DNA from: Mangifera indica
Taxonomy: Eukaryota > Streptophyta > Magnoliopsida > Sapindales > Anacardiaceae
DNA length: 64,000 bases
NCBI RefSeq assembly: GCF_011075055.1
Contig: NC_058137.1
Coordinates: forward strand, 22,925,463-22,989,462
Reading direction: 5' to 3'
The notes under the pieces were generated by a model, which ran no database searches, was not told the origin of the DNA, and saw only the letters and a list, made by a program, of their open reading frames with translations. Every line of letters begins with the position of its first letter. The stretch's first letter is position 1. Below are positions 1-11,700 of the stretch, one piece after another. The position numbers and the translations under genes are program-made.

Positions 1-3000
1 ATCCACTAGTGATTGAAAAGTCAGAGGTATACTTCTTAGATATTTATTCTTTGGTTTTTGTGTGTGTGTGTATTGTTTTTTATTAATTTTGTGTTGTTAT
101 TCTGTTCTTCAAATGTATAGCTTTTTTAATTTCAACTTGATTGATGGTCCAGGGTAGCTATGTATATGACATTAACGGAAAGAAGTACCTTGATACTCTT
201 GCTGGTCTATGGTGCACTGCCTTAGGTATTTATAGCATGTCTCCAGACATTTTTCTTTCCCTTCTCTTGTTGGATGTGTAAAATGCACTGATTCTTTGTC
301 ATTTCAGTGAAAAAAACCCTACACATAGGGACATCTCTAGTCCTAATCCAACTATGCATCTGATTATTGTGAAAGAGCACAATGATTGATAAACATTTGA
401 ATGTTTCAGGAGGAAATGAACCTCGACTTGTAGCTGCTGCTACTGCACAATTGAATACTCTGCCATTTTATCATTCCTTTTGGAATCGTACAACAAAACC
501 TTCTTTGGTAACAATATATTTCTTTAAGTTCATTTAATATAAATAATTCTGCAGTTTTTTTTCTTTTTCTCTTAAAACTTCCTCTCATTCCAATTCTAGC
601 ACAATATGTAGATATCTTTTCTTTTCCTCCACATTACAGTCAGTGTCATTTCTCTTGTTTCAAATATACAAAGGGAATATTCTAAAGTTGCTTTCTAATG
701 GCATTTGAATCAACGGTTATCTCACAGGATCTAGCAAAGGACCTTCTGGAAACTTTTACTGCAAACAAAATGGCAAAAGCTTTCTTTACAAACAGTGGAT
801 CAGAAGCCAATGACACTCAGGTTTTCTTTATTTCATTAAGCACTTGGTTTATTTCTCTCTTTTGCTTCCAGCAATGAAATTCTTGGTATATGAGGACTTT
901 GATTAAAAGGTTACCAAATAAGTTTCATGTTCTTGTTGTTTTACTTCCTTTTTGTCCCTTGAAATGTTCATAAGAACAGGAATAACAATGATGATGGTGA
1001 ACTGAATTATAAATTGTAGGTGAAGCTAGTTTGGTATTACAACAATGCTCTTGGAAGACCAAACAAGAAGAAATTTATAGCACGAGCAAAATCGTAAAGT
1101 TCACTGCTAGTTTAATATTATTTTTATCTCTTTCCTTTTTAAGTATCATTCACAGGTAATGACTTTGTTATGCTATCTTTGACTCTGTTTCAGGTACCAT
1201 GGTTCAACTTTAATAGCAGCTAGTCTTTCTGGGTAGGAAAAAGTTGTTACTGAAAGTGTGGTACCTCTCATATAAAACTCTTGAGTTTATTAACAACAAA
1301 ATAATCATTGCAGCCTTCCAGCTCTGCACCAAAATTTTGACCTACCCGCTCCATTTGTATTGCACACTGACTGCCCTCATTATTGGCGCTATCATCTTCC
1401 AGGTTGTTTACACTCTTATTGTTGTGATTTTTTTTAAAATTAAATGCTATGGAATTGCAAAATATTATGCATGCTTCTTTGTATTTCAGGTGAGACAGAA
1501 GAGGAGTTTTCAACCAGATTAGCCAACAATTTAGAGGATCTCATCCTCAAAGAGGGACCAGAGACGGTAAAATCTAGCTAGCATTATGTGCCATGTATTT
1601 GAAAAGCAAATTTTCACCTTGAAGGGGTGGATTACTTTGCAGCTTAATATGGTTGTTGATTTCAGATAGCTGCATTTATTGCTGAGCCTGTCATGGGGGC
1701 AGGAGGTGTGATACCTCCTCCTGCAACTTATTTTGAGAAGGTGAGCTTTTAGTAAGGTAGTATACTGACTTAGCAGTACCCTAAACCTTCGACTTTCAAG
1801 CTGGAAAGCAATGTTGCCAGTTTCTCTACTGTTTTGCTCATATATATACATGTTTGAGGAACCATAATGAAATGTGAATATGTTTGTACTTTGATGTATT
1901 CACTTACAAAGAGTTGACTGCCTTTATTTTTTAACACTTATCACATGGACATCAGCTCAGAATGCCTGATGAAAAAAAAAAGAAAACCCTCTATGCTGCG
2001 TAACAATTGGTAGTTAATGTTCTTATATCAATATATGTGATTCAAATACATGCTATGCCAGCTTGCAGAAAGGTTAAGGCCAAATCTTATGTAGATTTGA
2101 AACAAAAACATGTCATTTCACTATCATTAAGAGATATGTAATAATTGTTTAGATACAAACTTGTGTAGTCTTTGCTAGGAATAAGATAGCCATATCAAAG
2201 TTTTACATGTACGATGCACTGTGGAGTTAACATTTTGGTATTATGACTAAAGAATGTCCAGGTGCTTCAAAGTTTGCACTTATCTTTTCTTAATTTAACT
2301 TCAGTCAGAAATGCAACATGCTACTTGAAGTTTTATTCTTTTATAGTGCAATAGTGGACAAATACCTACCTTGCTCAATTTTGCTTTCATTTTAATTATT
2401 ATAGCTTTTTCAAACACGATGCAGATTCAAGCTGTTGTGAAAAAGTATGACATCCTCTTCATTGCTGATGAGGTACTTATTTATTTTTGTCTTAACTGAA
2501 TGTCTAACACTTACAGGGGCAAGCTCTTTACTGTTGATCCTCAAATTTAGGCTCATTTTCTTTGGTATGAATTATTCTAGGTGATTTGTGCATTTGGAAG
2601 GCTGGGGACAATGTTTGGTAGTGATAAATACAATATTAAACCAGATCTTGTTTCTTTAGCAAAGGTATAAATGTATAGAATTTATATGCACAGATAGGTT
2701 GCTTCTATCCTCTGACAATATTTTTCATTGAGCATTGTACTGAATCATGTTTCTAGGCTCTTTCTTCTGCTTATATGCCCATTGGAGCTGTTCTCGTGAG
2801 TCCTGAAGTTTCAGAAGTCATTTACTCTCAAAGCAACAAACTTGGTATGATAGTTATACTTGCAAAATTTGACTAAATCCATTGTTCTTGGATCCTCTCT
2901 CTAATTTCCTCTATGTCAGGTTCTTTCTCTCATGGATTTACTTATTCTGGGCACCCTGTATCCTGTGCTGTTGCTATTGAAGCACTCAAGATTTATAAGT

Positions 3001-4737
3001 GGGTTATTTTCTGCTCATCTCTAGAAAATTCAAAAGATATATTTCTATGTCAAGTTTCCAAAGCAAGAAAAGTTTAAGCGTATTCTTTTGGGAAAAATTA
3101 TATTTCATTCTGTCATATCTTGACATTTGGTTGGATCCATTAAACTAACTGGAAGGAATTAAGGTGATTGGATCATTATATCTAATAATAGTAAGCTACA
3201 TGAGGACCCCATGAATAGTGTGATACTGTTTGATCAAATTATATATTCGACAGTAGATTACACTCCATATGAGCTTCCTTGGTGACTGACAGACCTTTGA
3301 TACGAGTTATGTACATATATGGATTCAGCTCCATATCATACCTTGTATGATCTTATTATCTTCTTTTATATGGGTGAATGATGGGATTGAACTTGTGCAT
3401 GGTGTATTTTCAATTCACTGCCTTGATCCACTTGCTACACCAGTCCTCATGAAATATTAATGGGATTGAATGTGTTTCACTTCATTTTAGGGAAAGAAAT
3501 ATTGTTGCGCAAGTAAATAGCATAGCGCCGAAGTTTCAAGATGGTTTAAAAGCCTTCTCTGACAGTCCCATTATTGGAGAGGTAGATTTTGTTGTTTATG
3601 TATCTCAATTGATTTGGTTGAAAGAAATGTTTAAATATTATATATTTACTACTGTTACACTCATCCGATTCTGCAGATAAGGGGAACTGGCTTGATTCTT
3701 GGTACAGAGTTTGTAGACAACAAATCTCCGAATGATCCGTTCCCTCCTGAATGGGGTAAAGTTCCTTATTGCTCTTGCTATATGGTTTGTGTGGGTAGAG
3801 ATATGGTGAGAGATGAATCGAAGCATGAATCACCTTTATTTCCCTCGATAATAATACACTTGTTAATGGCCATTACAGGCATAGGCACATACTTTGGAGC
3901 ACAGTGCGAAAAGCATGGTATGTTAGTCCGTGTTGCAGGTGACAACATAATGATGTCTCCTCCATTTATAATTACTCCGGAACAGGTTGATGAGGTCAGT
4001 TTAAGGATTTTCCTTTTCTTTGTTTGCTTTGCCGGTATTGTACTAAAGATTATATATTTCACGTTTTGTTGGAATGACTTTTTTTTTTCTTGGATTAGTT
4101 AGGGATCCTTCAGAACAATGAATGGGTTTACTGATCACTAAAAATCGCCTTGTGATGTTTGAACCTTCATTCCTTTATGAATGCTTTGAATCCAGGAGCA
4201 GTTCTAGATTTTGAATATAATTTCTTTTCTTGTATATGACCCAGAAAATTCTGAAACATCTTTAAAGAACTTGAGTATGAAATTGAAGGCCCTAAACAAC
4301 CATACAATCTTTCACCATCTACCGATTACTTAAAGAGCTGTCTTCTGCTCTTGCACAGATGCCATAATAGCCTTTTTCTGAAATTCCAAAGTAGAAAAAT
4401 AATGTGGTTCTCTGTTTGTCTGTGCGTGTGCATAAGCACAAGTCCTTTTCTAATTTCTTGTCACTGCATATAAAAAATCGCTCTTCTACCATCAACTATA
4501 GTCAGAAAATGTTTGATTGCAATCTATGTTTATGAAATAGCAGATATAGAAATAATCGTTAATGCACGGTTGATGAAAAACCACTTCTTCAAAGCTTTCA
4601 AAAATTATAACTCGTAGTGTATGCTAATGCAATGTTTTGACATGTTGCATACTATTTTTCAGTTGATAAGCATATATGGGAAAGCACTGAAGGCCACCGA
4701 GGAGAGGGTGAAGGAACTCAAATCTCAGCACAAGTAA
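1..4737 (+). CDS. POP2: Gamma-aminobutyrate transaminase (GABA-T/POP2), 5' truncated by the window edge
   Basis: This pyridoxal-phosphate aminotransferase of class III degrades GABA to succinic semialdehyde in plant mitochondria, using pyruvate or glyoxylate as acceptor. I read 17 exons with GT-AG borders: 1-26, 153-225, 410-507, 728-820, 1020-1093, 1194-1232, 1314-1402, 1490-1566, 1666-1740, 2425-2472, 2581-2664, 2757-2844, 2920-2998, 3491-3581, 3677-3755, 3879-3994 and 4663-4737 (stop TAA). They join in frame to about 433 residues. The full protein is about 500, so the transit peptide and roughly 70-80 N-terminal residues lie left of the window. Visible marks are GSEANDTQ, the cofactor aspartate in IADEVICAFGR, and the Schiff-base lysine in [12 protein letters not shown]. 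The C-terminus reads [14 protein letters not shown] and ends KSQHK, as in Arabidopsis POP2. No frameshift or missing key residue was seen. Identification is very secure. Confidence 0.95.
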
Positions 4738-4860
4738 ATGGCAATGGCTGAGGTTGAAGAAAAGAACTCAAATCTCACCCAGCTACATGAAAATGGTTGA
4801 TTATGATGAAAATTCTGTAGTCTTTCATGTAAATCAAGCCTTATTTTCAGTCTGTAACTT

Positions 4861-4887
4861 AATAAACATTCGGATTCTCTCAATAAA
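4861..4887 (+). terminator. Polyadenylation signals of the GABA-T gene
   Basis: Two AATAAA hexamers occur 124 and 145 bases after the stop codon, at 4861-4866 and 4882-4887. This is the usual place for near-upstream polyadenylation elements. The neighbouring minus-strand gene ends at 5157, so the two transcripts converge with little space between them. Confidence 0.55.
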
Positions 4888-5156
4888 GCAACTTTCAACT
4901 GAATCTATTTTCTCTCTGCCTACTCATTCATTTCATTTGATGTTGTTAAAAAGACAAGAAATTAAAAACACCCTGTTGCCCAGAAAGAAGGATTTCAAGA
5001 TTGCCTTTCAGAGCTAATCCAAAAGTCGCTGCCACTGAAACTATAATTTATTATATGATACGGCAAAAGGAAAAGCATTTTGCTAACAGAGGCTAAGATA
5101 TGCAAGAAAGCAAGTGAAAAACTAAAAGCACCTAGAAAAAAAGTCCTTCCAGTTTG

Positions 5157-5453
5157 TCAACTTTTAGCTTGTTTATTAGCTTTTCTTCTGGCCCTCCTTT
5201 CCCTAGAGCTGAAAGATGGTTTGAACCCTCCATTTTCATCTTCTTCATCATCTAAATCTCTAAAAGATTTCTACACACACAACCCACTAAGTTTTAGAAG
5301 CAATAAGTTGATTAAAGAAGAAAGAAAGTGAAAAATAAGCAATGAAATTAAAAGTACCTCTCTGATCTCATAAAAACTCACTGCATAGAATGTAACGGCA
5401 GCTGCTGCTACAATTCCCAGAACTGGAAGGCCCATTTGCATAATCCCATCCAT
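5157..5453 (-). CDS. Conserved small single-pass membrane protein, two exons, 69 aa
   Basis: Exon 1 runs from 5453 to 5358 and exon 2 from 5270 to 5157 (TGA). They are separated by an 87-bp intron with GT donor at 5357 and AG acceptor at 5271. The product has one hydrophobic segment near the N-terminus (GLPVLGIVAAAAVTFYAVSF, about residues 8-27), then EIREKSFRDLDDEEDE, then a basic tail with RERRARRKA and an ending QAKS. I recognise this as a plant-wide small membrane protein of unknown function, and I recall a similar gene beside POP2 in Arabidopsis (At3g22210). The membrane topology is inferred from composition. The ATG at 5453 is chosen because the reading frame upstream of it is not protein-like and because MDG followed by GLPVLGIV fits the family. 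No function is assigned. Confidence 0.8.
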
Positions 5454-7089
5454 TTTTCTTTCTTTTTGATTTGTGTTAATCTGGTGATCTGTATCTATGT
5501 ATATATGGATATCATGATTCATGAACACCGAAATTCGAATGGATAAGAAATGTGACATTCTGAATTTACTAGAGAATTGTCTTTTAGTCCTTGTAGTTTT
5601 GGTTTACTTCCATCATGGACACTTGTATACTTTGTTTGACTATTAATTGACTTGAAAAATAGATTATACAAACAAAACAATGGTAATGTAATTTGAACCA
5701 CATGGCAAAAATGATTATATTGAAAGGGTAATATTGGGTACACATAGTTTTGAGTGTATAATTAGATATTAAAATAATATGTTATCATATGATTGAATGT
5801 TATTTTATTTATAATTGAAAATTACTTAATCATATGAAAATACATTAACTGTGCATTTAATTGTATATTCAACTCTATACATAGATTTATTAATATTGAA
5901 AAGAGTATTTTTGATAGTTTTTCTAAAACCACAGGTTGTATACTATATACTTAATCAAATAATGAAACATTATTTATATATCTAATTTATATTCAACTCT
6001 ATATATCGTTTTATTGATACTGAAAAGGGTATTTTTTATAATACCTTAAAACCACAGAGATAGAAATTAAGCCCAAAACTTTGTGTGGATTATCAAATTG
6101 GGCCGGCATCAGCCCAGATTCTAGCCCACATAAGTATACTGACTATAAGTTGTCATATTGAAAGTTCAAGGTGTTCCAATCATTTAGGCAGTATTTGTGT
6201 TTATTTAAATGGGTAATACTATATGCATTTATTTTAAATATATAAAAATATACATATTTATATATATTATTATATGATTAAGTGTTATTTTATCTTTAAT
6301 TCAAAATTACTTAATGATACAATAATACAGATAAGTGTGTATATATTTATACACCCAAAATAAGTACACGTAATTTTATTATAATTTAAAGTAATGCAAT
6401 ATTCATAAAATCAAACTTTTCTCAAAAAGGCAACTATAAGAGAAATTTTAACAGTAATTAATTAAAATAACTATTTTTAAGAGGTTTATAAAATAATAAT
6501 AATAATAATAATACTTTACATTTTTATACTCATAATAACTAACTTAATTAAACACAATTTTTGCATCATTCTTATTTTTTTCATCAAAGAGCAATGTTGT
6601 GCACACACACGTATCTTTGAGTATATAGATGATATATTATTATATTTTGATTAAATACTATTTTATTTTTAATTTAAAATCAATCAATCATATAATGATA
6701 TATTATTTATATATCTAATTATATATTTAAAAGTGTATATGTATAATTTTACTGTTTATCAAAACCCCGAACTAAACCTTCAACTCTATCATTCTCTATC
6801 TCCCATTTGAATTATCTTACATTGTTGTTTGCAAAATCTCACATCAAAATATATAAAATCAAATAAGAAATGTCATTAAATCATGGTATTAAGATCAATC
6901 TCTACTTAAAATTCGAGAATTTATTTATAGAATTATTGTGTATAGTAATTATGTTGATGCACTATTATATTTTTTCCATTGGCTAAGTGTCAACTAGATT
7001 TCAACAATTAGTATATAATGTTATAAATATTAATGTAACATCTTTTTAAACTTTCAGAGTAAGTGGATACGTTTTGGATGTTGAGTTTA
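5454..7089. other. AT-rich intergenic DNA with palindromic AT repeats
   Basis: No gene was found here. The first 150 bases must hold the promoter of the minus-strand microprotein. Copies of the high-copy palindromic repeat lie near 5765-5845, 6255-6325 and 6635-6725, each with a core like GATTGAGTGTTATTTTATTT followed by its approximate inverse. A short (AAT)n run is at about 6494-6513. Confidence 0.6.
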
Positions 7090-7098
7090 TTTTCTTTA

Positions 7099-8558
7099 GA
7101 GAAATTATAATAAATAGGCAAAATCAAGGGGGTTTAAGGAAAATTGCCCAAAAAATTCATATTAAAGCAAAAATGCTTAACTTTTGTGAAATGTCAAAAC
7201 TGCCCATATATAAATACAACAAATTTCCCCGGTTCCCACTGTAATCTTTGGGCATTTCACTGTTCAAAAACAATGAAAAATTCAAAATTTTTCCCTGTCC
7301 CACGGTCATTCCACTGTCGCCCAGATTTTCGGCTATTTTCGTGCTTTCCGGCAACCGAAAAAGGCAAAGAACGTTAGCATATCTTCCGTCATCTTGTTTG
7401 AATCAAATTATTGTCCATATTATTGAGATTTGAGTGAGATTTTGCAGTTTGAAACTTTAGGGTTTCGATTTTGAACAATGCTTGAAATGTTTTGATTCTT
7501 GGTTGTTTTCATTGAATTGATTGAGGGGTTTTGTGTTATAGCCTATGTAGATTTGATTTGTGTTGAAATTAGAGGCTGAAATGACGATTTTTGGCCAAAA
7601 AATGGATTAGATCTGTCGACGCTACTGTGGGATGGGGGGGGGGGGGGAATTTAACGTTTTCAAAATTTTAGGGGGAGGGGGAACAGGGGGAGATCTACGG
7701 GGGTCCATGTGAAATTTTACAAAATTACCATGGGCAGGCCGTGAAAACCGTGGGCTGGGCCGAAATTAATTTTTTTAAAACTATAGGGTTTATATGAGAC
7801 AAACTTTGACTGACCATAACTTTTGATCCGGGAGGAGTTACGGGGCCTGTAATATATCAACGCAAAACTCGTTTTGAGCTCTATAACAACAACTAGATTT
7901 GTTGGTTGCACCGAATTTGGAGGCCAAAATAAAACTGTTTCAATGTGTATTATGCAATTTTTTTATTTTATCAAATTTAGGATTTTCAGTTTTTATGATT
8001 TTGAGTTTGTTTGTGACCGGGTTAGACTTTTTGATATGTAATTTTCAAATTTGATATTTGTAATTATGATGTGCTTTTTTAGACATGTTTTACGATGTAA
8101 TTATGAAATTTTTGATCGATTTTTCGGTTTTCTTGTTCAAAAGCTATTTGAATGTATAGTTTTCGAAATTCAGATATGTTTTTTTAGATTTTTGAGTAAT
8201 TTTTTTATTATTGATATTCTAAGGTATTTCAATATATCTATTTATTCATAACATGTTATTTTCAATATAGTTTTTACAAATTGATTTTTTCGATTCGAAT
8301 TCAAAAATACGAATTGCTTCTTTCCGAACGAATCCATAGTAATTGATATTAAATAAAAATGAGAGTGAAAGTAAGTATTTAAGTGATATAAGAAATATAT
8401 GTAATGAGAGTGAGAATGAGAGAGTTTATATAAATGAGATGAGGGGAGGGGTAATTTTGACATTTTAGAAAAAGTTATGTGCATTTTTGCTTGAAAATAG
8501 TGAATTTGGGCATTTTTGTTTAATGGGGGGGTATTTTGGCCATTTTTTATAATTTCCC
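7099..8558. mobile_element. Non-autonomous Mutator-like element (1.46 kb) with 9-bp target duplication
   Basis: The element is bounded by identical 9-bp direct repeats TTTTCTTTA at 7090-7098 and 8559-8567. Its ends are inverted repeats of 100 bp or more: the left starts GAGAAATTATAATAAATAGG and the right, read inverted, starts GGGAAATTATAAAAAATGG. Both continue through CAAAATGCCCA-like and CAAAAATGC-like stretches. Long terminal inverted repeats plus 9-bp duplications are the hallmark of Mutator-like elements. No transposase reading frame is present. The interior is less AT-rich than its surroundings and holds a G homopolymer of about 15 at 7634-7648. It could contain captured host sequence, but I cannot identify a parent gene. 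Confidence 0.8.
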
Positions 8559-8567
8559 TTTTCTTTA

Positions 8568-9445
8568 TATACAAGTTTTTTTATTATTTTATTATGTAAT
8601 TACGATATTCATCCATCATAAATAAGACATTTTTAATACAACTTTAAAGGTATTGCCATTGTTTTCAATTAATTTGAAAATAAATATAAATTATTTAAAA
8701 TAAATATTATTTTGATATATATACATATATATATATACACACACACAAAAAAAATAAAATTATGTATACATATTTTGAGTACATAAATTGATAGACATTT
8801 AATATGTGTCATCAAATGAATGAGTGATTTTAAATCAAAGATAAGTAAATATTCAATCACATAATAATATATTATATATATATATTTATTTATATATACA
8901 GAAATAAATATACATAATATTACTTTGATATATAATGATAAATGACAAGCGAGCCCACAGAAAACCTATAAAGGCATGACCCAGGAGCTGTGCCTCGGGC
9001 CTAAACATGACCCCATCCCCTAGCACGGTGGACCTGACAATATCATAGTCGGCCCAGCATAGCCCGTTAATCATGGCATTTCATCTGAATTGGATTATCT
9101 ACTTAGTTCTATCTTTTAATTGTGTTATGTTGAAAGCATGTATTTAATTTATTTTTATATTTATGTTTAAGATTTATTCAATTGGATTTGTGATGTTCAG
9201 GTTTGGATATATTATCTCATTTATTTCATTATATTTTTAAGTGTGCATACAAAATTGTCAACCCCTTTGATTATAAATTTGATGACTTTAAAATATAAAA
9301 ATAATACATTTAAGTGAATTTCAAATCATATAGATTATTTATATTGATGTAAAACCCCACCATGTTGGTGGGCATACAGCCCATTGGAGGAGGTCCTTTG
9401 ATTTTGGTTATTTGAGTCTTCAAACTACTAGTCAAGTTTCAAAAT
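8568..9445. other. Intergenic DNA, no gene recognised
   Basis: AT-rich spacer with another AT palindrome near 8800-8890 and a short TA/CA microsatellite near 8715-8748. A GC-richer patch at about 8945-9075 is rich in GGCC-type words (read inverted: TAGGCCCGAGG, GGGCCGACTATG). It resembles a degraded plant repeat, but I cannot classify it. Confidence 0.4.
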
Positions 9446-9990
9446 TAGGGATGGTAACAGGGAAAGACAAGGAAGAGATCTCAATCTTCGTCCTCATCCC
9501 TATAAGAGATATTAATTTTTGTCCTCAGTTTGTCTTTGTTACGATGATAAAAATGATTTTTTGTCTTTTCTTCACAAAAAAAAATCTCTTCACTATCCCT
9601 TTTCCATCCCCTCGGAAAAAAATATCTTCTCCATACTTGCAAAGAAAAATATTTTCTTTATATCTTCTAAATATAATATAAATATATTAAATAACAAAAT
9701 TAAGTAAAATTAAAACTAATCTACTATTTTAAATATTACAAATATAATATATTAATTATTTTAATATACACAACAAAAATTTAAATAAATTTGAAAAAAT
9801 AAATAATCTAAAATTATAAAGATATGTTAGTGTTTTAAATAAATATATTAATATAAAGAGACAAGAATAAATGTAAGACGAGGAAGGGACACATGTATTT
9901 ATGTCTCTGATTATAAGGTTTTTTTATTCTTATCTCTATTTCTTTTTTAATTTTTATCAAAGAATTCTTTCTTTATTAGGACAAGGGAGG
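9446..9990 (+). mobile_element. hAT-like non-autonomous element or fragment beginning TAGGGATGGTAA
   Basis: The left end TAGGGATGGTAACAGGG and the following GGAAGAGATCTCAATC region match, in inverted orientation, the segment at about 27845-28330. In both, the middle contains TTTAAATATTACAAATATA-like and AAATAATCTAAAATTATAA-like stretches. The right end is not clear here, so the copy may be truncated. The same TAGGGATGG start occurs in the complete element at 48284. Confidence 0.5.
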
Positions 9991-11440
9991 ATCAAAACCT
10001 AAAATTCGAGCCAAAATTACCGCCTCTATTCAAAATGCTTGCTGGCCGGCGTTGATTGATATAATAATAAGTCAAAACATTCTCTTTTTAAAATTGCAAT
10101 TTGCTGGAGTTTCCAATTTTTTTAGATATTTTTTACTTGGTCCTTATATTTTTACATGTTTATTTTCTTATATCCTACTCCTAGTTTCTTCATTCATCTC
10201 ACTTATTCATGGACGTTTCAAAAAGCATTTTCTTACAAAATTTTTAAAAAAATGTCATTTTTGCATACATGTTTAAGATCCGAGTCAATAAAAACAAGAT
10301 AGAAAACTAGAAAATATTTTCGAACTGAAAACCGACATTTTTGTCTTCACTTCATCTATATTTTAGGTCTCAAAAAACAAATAAATTAAAATTTAGGCAC
10401 AATAAAACTAAAAGGGAAGAGGAAAGTCACTATCGGGCGAAGAAAGGCACGCAGAGTCGCGTAGGAGGGCGGTTTGGTCGGTTCGTCAGTGGCCGCCACC
10501 TTTGAGACCATAAAGCTTTTCATTATTCTGAATTACTTTGCAATTACAATTTCCCCCTCTATTATTTTAATAATTTCATAAATACCATTCTTTCTAATTT
10601 CGACCACCTCTCTCTTTCTATTATTTAAAAATACAAATATATTACTTATAAATAATTAGGGGAGATGATGTACGTACACATGCTCAGATTTTAATTTTGA
10701 GTTTATTAATGTTGGATCTACGGAAATTTGAATAAAATTTATTCAAATTTAAAAATAAATTTGATTCAATCTAACTCTAAATGAATTTAACTCAAACAAA
10801 TCAAAGCCTAAGCTTGACTTTAAAAGTTAAAATTTTTTGAATTCGAATTCAAATTTTAAGTATGTTCAATTCATTAAGCTTAAAAATTTGAAATTTTCTA
10901 TATAAATAAATTAAAACGACGTTATTTTAATAAATATGTATTAAAATAATATCGTTTTAATTTTTTTTTACTATAGTATTGAATCGAATTTAAATTTAAT
11001 TTTTCTCAAATTAATCCAATTCTAATTCAGTTTGACTCAATTCTAACTTTAAATTGATCCAGTTAAACATTCTTTGCAACAAAGGTATATGATCGTAAAA
11101 TCACATATTATAAAATTTTATGAACTGTAATCACCATGTTATTTCAGCTCCGTTTTAACTTTACAGCTAGATGGCAGCCAACTTAATAATTTGTAAGCTT
11201 CTGCCGTCAACTGAAATGGCATGTGAAGTTGTGCTTTTCTTTGTAGTTATCATCAATCTTACAACATAACTTCAAAACTACTTAATTAGGCTATTTGAAT
11301 ATGCACATTTATAAAGAAAACATTGATTTATTTCATATAATAAATTTTTCTTTATAACAAACGGCAAGAAAAAATTGTGAATTGAGATCAGAAGACGGTA
11401 AATTAAGGGAGGTAGGTGGAGGGAAATTTGAGGGGCAAAA
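9991..11440. other. Intergenic DNA with a degraded repeat copy
   Basis: No gene was seen. At about 10690-11065 the sequence is a decayed relative of the TAGGGTTGGA...TCCAACCCTA family: it has a region resembling AACGACGTTATTTTAATA followed by ATATCGTTTTAAT, and reverse-complementary ends with many substitutions. It has no clear duplication. At 10430-10510 there is a short GC-richer patch of unknown origin. Confidence 0.4.
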
Positions 11441-11700
11441 TTGGAACTAGAAAAAGAAAACGCCAGCGTTGGGAGGCTCTCATTGTGTGATTGGTTAATT
11501 TAAAGACCCCACACCGCAACTCAGTGGAGTCATCCCTCATTTCTTGAAATACTTTATAAGCCACCATTTCTCCCTCTCTTACCTTTCAATTTCTCTTTCC
11601 CTTCCTCAACAAAGAAATCTCTTATTATTTATTCATAAAAAGAAAACTCTGAACACTTCTTAAACGCAAAGCAATTCACCTTTCCATTCAGGCAAGCCAT
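11440..11700 (+). promoter_or_regulatory. Probable promoter and non-coding first exon of the PICC gene
   Basis: GATTGGTTAA at about 11489 contains an inverted CCAAT box, and CTTTATAAGCC at about 11551-11561 resembles a TATA box. It is followed by a pyrimidine-rich leader of about 120 bases (CTCCCTCTCTTACC, TTTCTCTTTCCC), as is common at plant transcription starts. The nearest downstream plus-strand coding start is at 15106, so this would be the leader of the coiled-coil gene with a 3.4-kb intron in the 5' UTR. The donor is not obvious: CAG followed by GCAAGC at about 11692 would be a GC-type donor. The link to the gene is inference. Confidence 0.4.

Noticed and set aside
2581..2800. Apparent unusual Ala residues in GABA-T ([15 protein letters not shown])
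   Set aside because: I recall the same residues in Arabidopsis POP2, so they are normal for the plant enzyme.
3692..4102. A 136-residue plus-strand frame at the GABA-T 3' end
   Set aside because: It reads through two real exons and the introns beside them; the spliced frame gives the conserved protein.
7631..7690. G-rich tract as a G-quadruplex regulator
   Set aside because: It is an impure homopolymer run inside a transposon, with no link to a gene.
8051..8574. Small reading frames on both strands
   Set aside because: They lie in the right part and terminal inverted repeat of the element at 7099 and are not protein-like.
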